A stretch of DNA of 36,481 bases, from NCBI GenBank assembly GCA_964346135.1, contig CAYFTS010000127.1, positions 1 through 36,481 of the forward strand, written 5' to 3'. This document shows positions 15,089-23,347 of this stretch, piece by piece. The DNA is from B1-G15 sp964346135. GTDB taxonomy: Archaea; Thermoproteota; Bathyarchaeia; Bathyarchaeales; Bathyarchaeaceae. The notes beneath the pieces are model-generated. The model saw only the letters and a list, made by a program, of their open reading frames with translations, had not been told where the DNA came from and ran no database searches. The first letter of the stretch is position 1, and every line of letters begins with the position of its first letter. Both the position numbers and the translations under genes were made by a program.

Positions 15089-16741
15089 TTACTGTTCCTT
15101 CGGTTGATGACGTAACACTTTGCCTAGAAGGACGCCTTTATGTTTCCCTTTCTCTACCACTACTTTTCCATTCACCAACACGTATTCTATGCCTTCAGGA
15201 TATTTATGCGGATAATTGGACAAAGGAAACGTGTAAGGGTAACGACTAGTCGCCCTATCCTTAATTGTGTTTATGTCGAAAATAACGATGTCAGCCCACA
15301 TTCCTTCTTTGATTAGCCCTCTATCTTTTAACCCCAACTTTTGAGCTGGAAATGAAGTCATTTTTCTAATAGCTTCTTGAAGGGTTATGATTTTTTCCTC
15401 TCGGACATATCTCTCTAAAATGTAAGGGTATTCCCCATAGCTACATGGAGAATAGCCTTGAATCTTACCTAAGGCTCCATAAAGGGCGGTGGCCTCGCCG
15501 TCGGTCGAAACCATTGTCAGATGATTTTTCAATAATGTGCGGATGTCCTCTTCTTCGATATAGTTGAAAAGACCGCTTGCATAACCCTCTTCTTCTATTA
15601 TTAGATCAAAATAAGCATCAAACGGGTCCGTTGCTCCCTTTATCTTGGCAATTTCTTCAAAGTTTTTCCCTATCAACTTCTTGTTTTTCTTGCAGTGAAA
15701 CAAAAAGATTCTGTCCCAACGACCATGCTTCACTAATCCACAATAGCCGGGTCCAGGAGACTCATCTTCCTTTATTTCTTTCTTGATTCTTTCACGAGTT
15801 TCCGAATCTTCCAGTCTATCAATTGTTTTTTCAACTCCACCTGCTTGAGCCCATTGGGGAAGCACATAAATCAACTCGGGATTGAAGTCTGTGTGGACAT
15901 CGTTGTCTGTGGTGACTTCTACGCCCCTCGCCCTAGCTTTTTCATAGATTTTGAACATTTCTTTCAACTTTCCTGAACCGCCATATTTGGGACAGTTGTG
16001 AGACACCTGTACTGGTACACCTGCCTTTTCGCCGATTTCTATAGCTTCTTTTAACGCCTCCACTATAGTCTCTCTCTCACCTCTTATGTGAGAAGCATAG
16101 ATACCTCTATACTTAGCCACCGCCTTGCAGAGCTTAATCAACTCAGACGTATCAGCGTAACAACCAGGCAAATACACTAAACCAGTTGACATGCCGAAAG
16201 CTCCGTCCTCCATGGATTGTGCAACCAAAAGTTTCATTTCTTCCAGTTCTTTTGCGGTTGGTGATCTCTTATCGACTCCCATCACCGCTATTCTCACTGT
16301 TCCGTGACCCACAAGAGAAGCTACATTCAAAGCTACTCCCTGTTTTTCCAATTGGTCAAGGTATTCTGCAAAAGTTGACCAGTTCCAAGCCACTTCCTTC
16401 GCTTCAAGTCCCCACTCATCCCTTAGAAAATTTACAGTTTCCTTGTTTGTCGGAGCAGAACTTGAACCACAGTTGCCTATGACTTCAGTAGTAACGCCCT
16501 GCCTAATCTTGCTTTCAGCTCGAGGATTTATCAATAAAGTAAGGTCTGAATGAGAATGTATATCTATGAAACCTGGAGAAACCACTAATCCATTGGCATC
16601 TATAACCCTCTCGGCTCTCACAGTGTCCAATCTGCCAATTTTTATTATTTTCCCACCTGAAATGCCAATGTTTGCTCTAAACCATGGATTCCCTGTGCCA
16701 GTAATCAGAAAGCCATTTTTGATCATCAGATCAAAAGCCAA
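15089..16741 (-). CDS. N-acyl-D-amino-acid deacylase (D-aminoacylase-like amidohydrolase)
   Basis: A 550-residue cytosolic amidohydrolase. It has the composite beta-sandwich N terminus (DLMIKNGFLITGTGNPW), the metal motif DIHSHSDL (His-x-His, about 61-68), the subfamily sequence VIGNCGSSSAP, further ligands in IYASHIRGE and VQVSHNC, and the catalytic-type Asp in MVSTDGEA. The C-terminal part ADIVIFDINTIKDRATSRYP and VLVNGKVV is diagnostic of D-aminoacylase and dihydroorotase-like relatives. Expected reaction: release of a D-amino acid from its N-acyl form. The start is a TTG with AAGGGGAT upstream; the next ATG (MIKNG) is five codons later. It is transcribed divergently from the M20 protein at 16855, with 113 bases between them, which suggests linked use on modified peptides. 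Confidence 0.88.
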   Translation of the reverse strand: MAFDLMIKNGFLITGTGNPWFRANIGISGGKIIKIGRLDTVRAERVIDANGLVVSPGFIDIHSHSDLTLLINPRAESKIRQGVTTEVIGNCGSSSAPTNKETVNFLRDEWGLEAKEVAWNWSTFAEYLDQLEKQGVALNVASLVGHGTVRIAVMGVDKRSPTAKELEEMKLLVAQSMEDGAFGMSTGLVYLPGCYADTSELIKLCKAVAKYRGIYASHIRGERETIVEALKEAIEIGEKAGVPVQVSHNCPKYGGSGKLKEMFKIYEKARARGVEVTTDNDVHTDFNPELIYVLPQWAQAGGVEKTIDRLEDSETRERIKKEIKEDESPGPGYCGLVKHGRWDRIFLFHCKKNKKLIGKNFEEIAKIKGATDPFDAYFDLIIEEEGYASGLFNYIEEEDIRTLLKNHLTMVSTDGEATALYGALGKIQGYSPCSYGEYPYILERYVREEKIITLQEAIRKMTSFPAQKLGLKDRGLIKEGMWADIVIFDINTIKDRATSRYPYTFPLSNYPHKYPEGIEYVLVNGKVVVEKGKHKGVLLGKVLRHQPKEQ

Positions 16742-16854
16742 GAAGAATCCCCTTATTGTGCATCAACATGACTCCTTAAAATTCTTTTCTCGTATGGCAT
16801 ATCAGTCTTCAAAAGTTTTAATAGCATTCTATACGAATCTATGAAAGATCAAAA

Positions 16855-18291
16855 ATGGTTGATTTTGACAAAGTTAGTAAATACATTAACGCTCATCTAA
16901 ATGAGCATATACAGAAAATGCAGGAGTTCTTACGCCAGCCCAGTGTTTCGGCAGAAAACTACGGAGTCAGAAAGTGTGCTGAACTTCTTAGGGGTTATTT
17001 TGCAGAGCTTGGATGCAAAGACGCTAGGCTCATTGAAACTGGAAGTTTCCCAGTGGTTTACGGCGAATATGATGCTCATGCTGAGAAGACGCTTCTCGTG
17101 TACATGATGTACGATACACAGCCTTTTTCAGATGAAGAGTGGACGAGTCCTCCTCTAGAAGCCAGATTAGTTGACATCGAACCATTCGGAAAATGCGTCG
17201 TTGCAAGAGGAGCTATAAACTCTAAAGGACCACTGATAGCGTTTCTGAATTCTCTAGAATCCATTTTGGCTGTGGGAGATGAAATTCCTGTAAACCTTAA
17301 GTTTATAGCTCAAGGAGATGAAGAGCTTGGAAGCCAACATTTCGCTAGGTTTGTTGAAGAACACAAAGAAATGCTAGGAAAAGCCGATGCTCTTTTCGGT
17401 CCAGAAGCAAGTCAAGATGAAAAAGGAACAGTGATCATAGGGTTGGGGTGGAAGGGAATCGAATACATTGAACTTGAATGCAGTGGCAAATCTTGGGGTA
17501 GAGGACCAACCGAATTCGGTATACATAGCAGCGACAAGTCTTGGGTCGACAGTCCAGTCTGGCGGATAATTCATGCACTTGCGACTATGACTTCAAAGGA
17601 TGGAAACAGAATCCTCATTGAGGGCTGGTATGACAATGTTAAACCGCCCAGCAAAGAAGATTTAGAGCTTATTAACAAACTTGCAGAGACATTCGACGAA
17701 GAATCAATAAAACATGAGATGAAAGTCCAGAAGTTCATAAACGACTTACACGGAAAAGACCTTCTAAAGCAATATGTCTACTCAACCACACTCAACATAG
17801 ATGGAATTTGGGGCGGGTACACGGGGCCAGGAACGAAAACTGTTCTTCCTCACAAGGTCACGGTAAAAATGGATATTAGACTCGTTCCAAACCAGAGCCC
17901 AAAAGAAGTTGTCCCGAAAATTCGCAAACACCTCGATAAGTATGGTTACAATGACATAATAGTCAGATCCATTGACCCCTATGATTGGTCTAAAACAAAC
18001 ATGAAAGACTCCATAGTTCAAGCTACAATCAAAGCATACAGAAGACTAGGATACGAACCTGAAATTTGGCCTATGAATGCTTCAAGTGTTCCTTATCACC
18101 TGTTTAATCGCAAACCTCTACAATTGCCCTTCATTGACGCTGGACTTGGATACGGCGCAAGAGCCCATGCTCCTGACGAATACTTTGTTATTGAGGGAAA
18201 CAAAAAAGTCGCAGGCTTGGCAAGATGCGAAAAATCATTTGTGGTCATACTTGACGAAATCGCCAAATACCAATTTAGAACGGCAAAATAG
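16855..18291 (+). CDS. M20-family peptidase homologue with altered metal ligands
   Basis: A 478-residue protein with the M20 dipeptidase/deacylase layout: catalytic domain, dimerisation domain (about 205-320), and return to the catalytic domain. The general-base pair is kept in QGDEELGS (Glu156, Glu157), the dimer-domain His224 in FGIHSS, and the C-terminal ligand His438 in RAHAPDEYF. Two normally fixed positions differ: the GHxD motif is MMYD (Met85 instead of the zinc-binding His), and the bridging Asp of RGxxDxKG is Asn122 in RGAINSKGP. It may thus use another metal arrangement, be inactive, or belong to a distinct subfamily. The ATG has a TATA-like GTTTTAATAGC about 35 bases upstream. It is divergent from the D-aminoacylase-like gene. 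Confidence 0.82.
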   Translation: MVDFDKVSKYINAHLNEHIQKMQEFLRQPSVSAENYGVRKCAELLRGYFAELGCKDARLIETGSFPVVYGEYDAHAEKTLLVYMMYDTQPFSDEEWTSPPLEARLVDIEPFGKCVVARGAINSKGPLIAFLNSLESILAVGDEIPVNLKFIAQGDEELGSQHFARFVEEHKEMLGKADALFGPEASQDEKGTVIIGLGWKGIEYIELECSGKSWGRGPTEFGIHSSDKSWVDSPVWRIIHALATMTSKDGNRILIEGWYDNVKPPSKEDLELINKLAETFDEESIKHEMKVQKFINDLHGKDLLKQYVYSTTLNIDGIWGGYTGPGTKTVLPHKVTVKMDIRLVPNQSPKEVVPKIRKHLDKYGYNDIIVRSIDPYDWSKTNMKDSIVQATIKAYRRLGYEPEIWPMNASSVPYHLFNRKPLQLPFIDAGLGYGARAHAPDEYFVIEGNKKVAGLARCEKSFVVILDEIAKYQFRTAK

Positions 18292-18543
18292 AAACGCCAA
18301 AATAAGAGTTCGATTTCTCTCTCATTTTTCAAAGTGACAAACCATCCACCCAAGACTTGATTGTGATGCCCAATGATTTATAGTGCCGTGAGATACGGAG
18401 AGTTCCAAGTACTATGCGCATCTTTGACTAAGATGACGTTATAACCGAGGCTAAACGTGTTCTTCCACTTCTCGGTGAAACCAATCGTGAGACTCGATAT
18501 TGACTATCAAACAAAGAGATTACAAGTCCTATATCAATTCACG

Positions 18544-18831
18544 TTAAGGTTCTTCAAATTTATCTTTCTCACATTCAGAGTCTAATAAGGGGTCCCAGCC
18601 GATACATGATAAGGTCCCATCTGGATTCCTAACCAATCTCCTCTTCATCCTAATTCCACATCTCAAACATTCTCTTTTAGTAAATACTTCTCTACTTTTT
18701 TGAGTGAATTTGTCGTATGCGGTCTTCAGAAGTTTGGGTTCTTTCCAGGTAATTACAACTGATTCACCAAAATTTCTCCACTTGTGCAATCCAATTCTAC
18801 ATAACCAATTTGGATTCTGTCTTTTTACCAT
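18544..18831 (-). CDS. Small Cys/His zinc-finger-like protein
   Basis: A 95-residue protein with NWLCRIGLHKW near the N terminus (Cys-x4-His) and RECLRCGIRMKRR in the middle (Cys-x2-Cys), a spacing reminiscent of DUF1660-type small proteins often found in prophages. The C terminus is acidic. A ribosome site AAGGTAGG precedes the ATG. It stands alone, flanked by 252 and 235 bases without genes, which fits a stray or acquired gene. The function is not known. Confidence 0.55.
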   Translation of the reverse strand: MVKRQNPNWLCRIGLHKWRNFGESVVITWKEPKLLKTAYDKFTQKSREVFTKRECLRCGIRMKRRLVRNPDGTLSCIGWDPLLDSECEKDKFEEP

Positions 18832-19033
18832 AGAGACCTACCTTTGCACGTACCATATTAATGTGGTGCAATTCGGATTTCAATGTTGTGTGCACAAATG
18901 TGCAACCGATATTTTTCTTTTCATGAATACTCCGTTGCGTATGTGAGGCGTATGTTGCAAACTGAGACTCGCATTCCAATGTTGCGTAAAACAAGGCTTT
19001 TTGGAGTTCTACTCTACACGTGTATTTTAAAAT

Positions 19034-19043
19034 GCTTAAATAC
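19034..19043 (+). promoter_or_regulatory. TATA box of the VOC gene
   Basis: GCTTAAATAC ends 23 bases before the ATG at 19067, so the transcript is probably leaderless. Confidence 0.5.
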
Positions 19044-19066
19044 TCTAGCTTGATGAGAGATTAAAC

Positions 19067-19519
19067 ATGAAGGAAAAGACTGGTAGAATAACTCGTCTTT
19101 GGTTAACCATGATTCATGTGTCTGATATGGACAGGGCGTTGCGGTTTTACCATGAAATCCTTGGTTTGCCAATAGCTCTCAACGCTAGAATGTTCAACCA
19201 TGCAGAAGTTGGGCCAGATGAACCACTTGCTAAAATTGGTATGCACGCAACGGATAAGAAAGCTAAGAGGAAAAAACGAACCGGCATAGTCTTCGAAACA
19301 GACGACATCTATGCACTTTATGAAAGACTCAGAAAGCAAGGGATAAATTTCACTCTCAAACCTACTAAGATGCCGTGGGGTGGCATAGTTGCCGACTTCC
19401 TCGACCCTGATAACAACGAACTCGAGGTCGTTCAAGACCCAGAACACTACAAAAGAAAGTACGCGAATAATAGATACGTAGAATCGCACAAGGAGCTCAA
19501 AACGGACGTCACGCGCTGA
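19067..19519 (+). CDS. VOC superfamily (glyoxalase/dioxygenase-like) protein
   Basis: A 150-residue single-module VOC protein. It shows the paired beta-alpha-beta-beta-beta pattern: LTMIHVSDMDRALRFYHEILGLP with the first metal ligand (His18), then FNHAEVG, and in the second half TGIVFETDDIYALYERLRKQGI, DFLDPDNNELEVVQDPE with the terminal Glu ligand. The substrate cannot be told; VOC members include glyoxalase I, methylmalonyl-CoA epimerase and dioxygenases. The basic tail (HYKRKYANNRY) is unusual but short. It lies 102 bases upstream of acetoacetyl-CoA synthetase on the same strand. Confidence 0.8.
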   Translation: MKEKTGRITRLWLTMIHVSDMDRALRFYHEILGLPIALNARMFNHAEVGPDEPLAKIGMHATDKKAKRKKRTGIVFETDDIYALYERLRKQGINFTLKPTKMPWGGIVADFLDPDNNELEVVQDPEHYKRKYANNRYVESHKELKTDVTR

Positions 19520-19621
19520 AAAAACATTCTAGTTAAAATAATCGAAAAACAGTTTGAGATGGGATAAAATAAAAAACAGAGAAAACACAAAGTGGATTTG
19601 ATGCATTCCGGGATATGAACG

Positions 19622-21583
19622 ATGAGAAAACCACTTTGGGTGTCTTCGAAAGAATATATAAAACAAGCCAATATAACGCGGTTCATCAGTTTTGTTGATG
19701 AAGAACATGATCTTGAAATTAACTCCTATGCTGAATTGTATAGGTGGTCGACTGAAAACATACAAGATTTCTGGAAAGCAATGTGGAAATTTGGAGAGAT
19801 AAAAGCTTCCCATGGATATGATGCGGTAATCGACGACCCAAGTAAGTTTCCTGGCTCAAAGTGGTTTGTTGGCGCAACATTGAATTTCGCTGAAAATCTT
19901 CTGAGACATAAAGACGATCATCTGGCTCTAATATTCAAAAGCGAGACCCAGAAATCAGTCAGAATGACCTATGGAAAACTATACGATTCTGTAGCACATT
20001 TGACTAAACCGCTACGTGAATTAAAGGTGGCTCCGGGAGATCGTGTAGCAGCCTACATGCCCAACCTCATGGAAACAACCGTTGCGATGCTTGCCACTAC
20101 AAGTATCGGCGCTATATGGTCTTCTTGTGGTACTGAACTCGGCCCAAAGGCGGTTTTAGATCGTCTTGGTCAAATTGAACCGAAAGTTTTATTCACTGTA
20201 GACGGGCATCCCTACAAAGGGAAGACTTTCAACGATTTACCTAACGTTGAGAAAATCGCCAAAGGAATCCCCTCGTTAGAAAAAATCATTGTAGTTCCTT
20301 ATATGAAAACAAAAGCCGATATTAGTCATATACCCAAATCCGTGCTATATGACGAATTTGTTTATCAAGAAAGAAGACTGGAAATCCGATTTGAACAGGT
20401 GCCTTTTAATCATCCCGTATATGTCATGTTTTCTTCCGGAACAACAGGTAAACCAAAATGTATGGTTCAAGGAGCTGGCGGCGTTCTTATCAATCATCTT
20501 AAAGAGCTGATACTCCATACCGATTTAAAACGTGAAGATAGGATTTTTTACATAACAACTCCTAGCTGGATGATGTGGAACTGGTTAATGGGCTCTTTAG
20601 CTGTAGGGTCTACTGTGGTCTTATATGATGGCAACCCAGTTTATCCCGATTGGAGTACCATGTGGAAACTAGTTCAGGATGAAAGAATAACCATATTTGG
20701 TTGCAGTGCAAGTTATATTAATCATCTCAGAAGCGTGGGAGCTAAACCCGGAAAAATCTACGATTTATCATCGTTACGAGAAATATCCCAAACTGGTTCA
20801 TCGCTTTCGCGTGAAGGAGTTGAGTATGCTTACCGAGAAATTAAAGAAGATATGCACTTTAATTCTATCTCAGGAGGCACAGATATCAATGGTTGTTTTG
20901 CTGCTGGAACTCCTATTCAGCCCGTGTATGCTGATGAATTACAGGGCCCCGCTTTAGGAATGAAAGTGAAGGCGTATGATGAAAGGGGCAATAGTGTAAT
21001 TGATCAGCAAGCAGAACTTGTTTGTGAAGCTCCCTCTCCTTCCATGCCTCTTTATTTCTGGAACGACCCCAAAGATAAAAAATATAGAGATGCTTACTTC
21101 AATGTTTATCCCGATGTTTGGCGGCATGGCGATTGGATCATAATTCACGGCGACACAGGTGGAATAACATTCTTAGGCCGCTCTGATTTCGTCCTAAAAC
21201 CTTCCGGAGTACGCGTAGGTCCAGCTGAAATATACAATATAGTGGAAAGATTTGAAGAAATTGTCGACAGCATAGCTGTAGGACAACAATGGAAGGGGGA
21301 TCAACGTATTATCCTTTTTGTAAAACTTAGACCAGAAGTTCAATTAACAGATAATTTAAAAAATAAGATTAAAACAGCCTTGCGCAAAGAAGCTTCTCCC
21401 CGTCATGTTCCAGCCTTTATCATCGAGGCGCCAGATATCCCTTACACCTTTAACATGAAGAAAGTTGAAAGCGCGGTCTTGAACATAATACAGGGTAGAC
21501 CAGTCCCAAACAAGGACGCTTTAGTTAATCCAGAATCGCTCGATTTCTACGAAGAAATTCTTCCTGAACTTCAAAAAGAATAG
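19622..21583 (+). CDS. aacS: Acetoacetyl-CoA synthetase
   Basis: A 653-residue ANL-superfamily acyl-CoA ligase; length and sequence match acetoacetyl-CoA synthetase rather than acetyl-CoA synthetase. Hallmarks: LYRWSTENIQDFWKAMWKFG near the N terminus, GSKWFVGATLNFAENLLRH, the AMP-binding P-loop YVMFSSGTTGKPKCMVQGAG (about 270-289), the subfamily run TPSWMMWNWLMGSLAVGSTV, SGGTDINGCFA, and the hinge GRSDFVLKPSGVRVGPAEIY. The C-terminal catalytic Lys is in PYTFNMKKVES, where most relatives have TxSGKKVE. Reaction: acetoacetate + ATP + CoA to acetoacetyl-CoA, AMP and PPi. It could salvage acetoacetate made by the BKACE at 14096. The ATG follows GGGATATGAACG. Confidence 0.9.
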   Translation: MRKPLWVSSKEYIKQANITRFISFVDEEHDLEINSYAELYRWSTENIQDFWKAMWKFGEIKASHGYDAVIDDPSKFPGSKWFVGATLNFAENLLRHKDDHLALIFKSETQKSVRMTYGKLYDSVAHLTKPLRELKVAPGDRVAAYMPNLMETTVAMLATTSIGAIWSSCGTELGPKAVLDRLGQIEPKVLFTVDGHPYKGKTFNDLPNVEKIAKGIPSLEKIIVVPYMKTKADISHIPKSVLYDEFVYQERRLEIRFEQVPFNHPVYVMFSSGTTGKPKCMVQGAGGVLINHLKELILHTDLKREDRIFYITTPSWMMWNWLMGSLAVGSTVVLYDGNPVYPDWSTMWKLVQDERITIFGCSASYINHLRSVGAKPGKIYDLSSLREISQTGSSLSREGVEYAYREIKEDMHFNSISGGTDINGCFAAGTPIQPVYADELQGPALGMKVKAYDERGNSVIDQQAELVCEAPSPSMPLYFWNDPKDKKYRDAYFNVYPDVWRHGDWIIIHGDTGGITFLGRSDFVLKPSGVRVGPAEIYNIVERFEEIVDSIAVGQQWKGDQRIILFVKLRPEVQLTDNLKNKIKTALRKEASPRHVPAFIIEAPDIPYTFNMKKVESAVLNIIQGRPVPNKDALVNPESLDFYEEILPELQKE

Positions 21584-21877
21584 TACAAAATTGCGTTTAG
21601 TTCAAAATAAAAACATTTATACATCATTCTCTTGATTTTTTTTAACAACATTCCTCGATTTCTCATGGTGCCCATAGAGCTTTCCACAGAATTTTTTCGT
21701 TCATTCCAAGTTTCTGCCGTGTGAATTGTGCCTTTCTTGTCAGTTAAATTCATATATTTTTTCACATACTGATGGATAGCGACGATGTTTGCGTATGCTT
21801 CGAATACCCTCTAGTTCACTATAATACTTGGACATAGTTAATATGCACGCCCAAAAACGTAAAATAACTGGGGAAAT
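21584..21877. other. Gap of 294 bases without a supported gene
   Basis: A run of eight T at 21636-21643 is a terminator candidate for aacS, 53 bases after its stop. A TATA-like TAGTTAATATGC lies near 21835-21846, upstream of the aminotransferase gene. A short minus-strand frame (21571-21765) exists but overlaps the aacS end and resembles nothing I know. Confidence 0.4.
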
Positions 21878-23185
21878 ATGATGGGTAAACTGTACAAATC
21901 CAAGAAACTTTTTGAAGAAGCAAGAAAATTAACGCCCGGTGGTGTTCATAGCGCAATACGATTCTTTGAGCCTTATCCAATATTCGTATCGAAGGCAAAG
22001 GGCTCCAAGATTTACGATGTAGACGGCAACGAATACATCGATTACCACCTAGCTTTTGGACCTGTGGTTTTGGGGCACGCGCCTTCTGGCGTGGTGGCTG
22101 CGGTGAGAGATCAGCTGAGTAAGGGGATAATTTTTGGTCTTTCCAATGAGTTAGAAATTGAAGTTGCTAAGAAAATTAAGACACATGTTTCGTCAGCTCA
22201 GATGATTAGATTTTGCAACAGTGGAACCGAGGCAACTTATCATGCTATACGTGTTGCACGAGCCTATACAAAGAGAAAAAAAATTGTAAAGTTCGAAGGC
22301 GCCTATCATGGTTGGCACGATTACGTGTCTGTTAGCTCGAGCCCGTCTCTAAAGGATGCTGGTCCAAGAGAGTCTCCCGCATCTATCCCTGATACTGAGG
22401 GATTGTCTAGAGAAGTTGTTAAAAATACGATTGTCGTTCCATTTAATGATCCTGAAGTGATGGAGAAAACAATTAGAAAACATAGAGACGGTATTGCTGC
22501 TCTTATAGCGGAACCTATTCTTCACGGAAATGCTGCGTGTATAGTCCCCAAAGATGGATTTTTGAGGTTCTTGAGAGAAATCACTGAAGAAAATCAAATA
22601 GTGTTAATATTTGATGAAGTAGTTTCAGGGTTTCGCCATCATTTGGGAGGAGCCCAAAAGCTTTTTAATGTAACACCAGATCTGACGACATTCGGGAAAG
22701 CTATGGCAAACGGTTTCTCTGTTGCTACAGTCTGCGGGAAAAGAGATATTCTAGAGATGTTTAAACCCATAGGAAAAATTGACTACGGTGGAACCTTTAA
22801 TGGAAACCCTGTAAGTATGGCTGCAACCTTAGCTACAATTAGGGAACTGGAAAAAGGAGACATCTGCCGAAATCTCTTCAATCGAGGGGAAAAATTTAGA
22901 AACCAACTTGATGAAGTCATAGCTGAACTCAAGCTTAAAGCTCAAATCGTTGGTTTCGGGTCGGTGTTCCAGCTTCTCTTTACAGATAGGGAAATTCACG
23001 ACTATAGAGATGTATTAACTTCTAATACAGAATTGTTCAAGAAATTCCAAAAGGAAATGATGAATACAGGCATATTCATGATTCCTCAGGCACATAAGAG
23101 ATGTCACCTCTCAGCTGCTCACACCAGTGAAGATATGAGATACACAGTCGAATGTGCAAGAGAGATTCTAGAAAACATGAAATGA
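21878..23185 (+). CDS. Class III aminotransferase / glutamate-1-semialdehyde aminomutase-like
   Basis: A 435-residue fold-I PLP enzyme. The N-terminal TPGGVHSAIRFFEPYPIF and YDVDGNEYIDY are those of the glutamate-1-semialdehyde aminomutase group; the cofactor site shows NSGTEATYHAIRVAR (113-127), AYHGWHDY, the PLP-binding Asp246 in IFDEVVSGFR, and the Schiff-base Lys274 in TFGKAMANGF; GGTFNGNPVSMAA follows. True HemL is unlikely on context, since no tetrapyrrole gene is near; close relatives include beta-amino-acid and D-amino-acid aminotransferases. It sits upstream of a PLP decarboxylase and near amino-acid-processing genes, so a catabolic aminotransferase is the best guess. The start is the first of two ATGs. 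Confidence 0.82.
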   Translation: MMGKLYKSKKLFEEARKLTPGGVHSAIRFFEPYPIFVSKAKGSKIYDVDGNEYIDYHLAFGPVVLGHAPSGVVAAVRDQLSKGIIFGLSNELEIEVAKKIKTHVSSAQMIRFCNSGTEATYHAIRVARAYTKRKKIVKFEGAYHGWHDYVSVSSSPSLKDAGPRESPASIPDTEGLSREVVKNTIVVPFNDPEVMEKTIRKHRDGIAALIAEPILHGNAACIVPKDGFLRFLREITEENQIVLIFDEVVSGFRHHLGGAQKLFNVTPDLTTFGKAMANGFSVATVCGKRDILEMFKPIGKIDYGGTFNGNPVSMAATLATIRELEKGDICRNLFNRGEKFRNQLDEVIAELKLKAQIVGFGSVFQLLFTDREIHDYRDVLTSNTELFKKFQKEMMNTGIFMIPQAHKRCHLSAAHTSEDMRYTVECAREILENMK

Positions 23186-23347
23186 AACAATGCACTACTA
23201 ACCTTCTTTTGGGTACAATGACCGCTTTTTATGTATGCGCGCCAAAACCCAAACAAGTCTCTCTAAAATTTCCTTATTATCCCAATAGCCTCTCAGTTTG
23301 AACGTACACAAGGATAAAACTGATTAAAGACTTGAATTCTACAGAAA

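Noticed and set aside
18850..19000. Imperfect direct repeats (TTTCAATGTTGTGTGC and TTCCAATGTTGCGTAA) between the zinc-finger and VOC genes
   Set aside because: Only two copies with mismatches and irregular spacing; not a CRISPR array or clear operator.
21571..21765. Minus-strand 64-codon frame at the end of aacS
   Set aside because: Overlaps the aacS 3' end, has no ribosome site and its sequence resembles no family I know; the T tract inside fits a terminator better.
21878..23185. Assignment as true HemL (tetrapyrrole synthesis)
   Set aside because: The motifs fit the wider aminomutase-like group and no tetrapyrrole gene is nearby, so the specific name is not supported.
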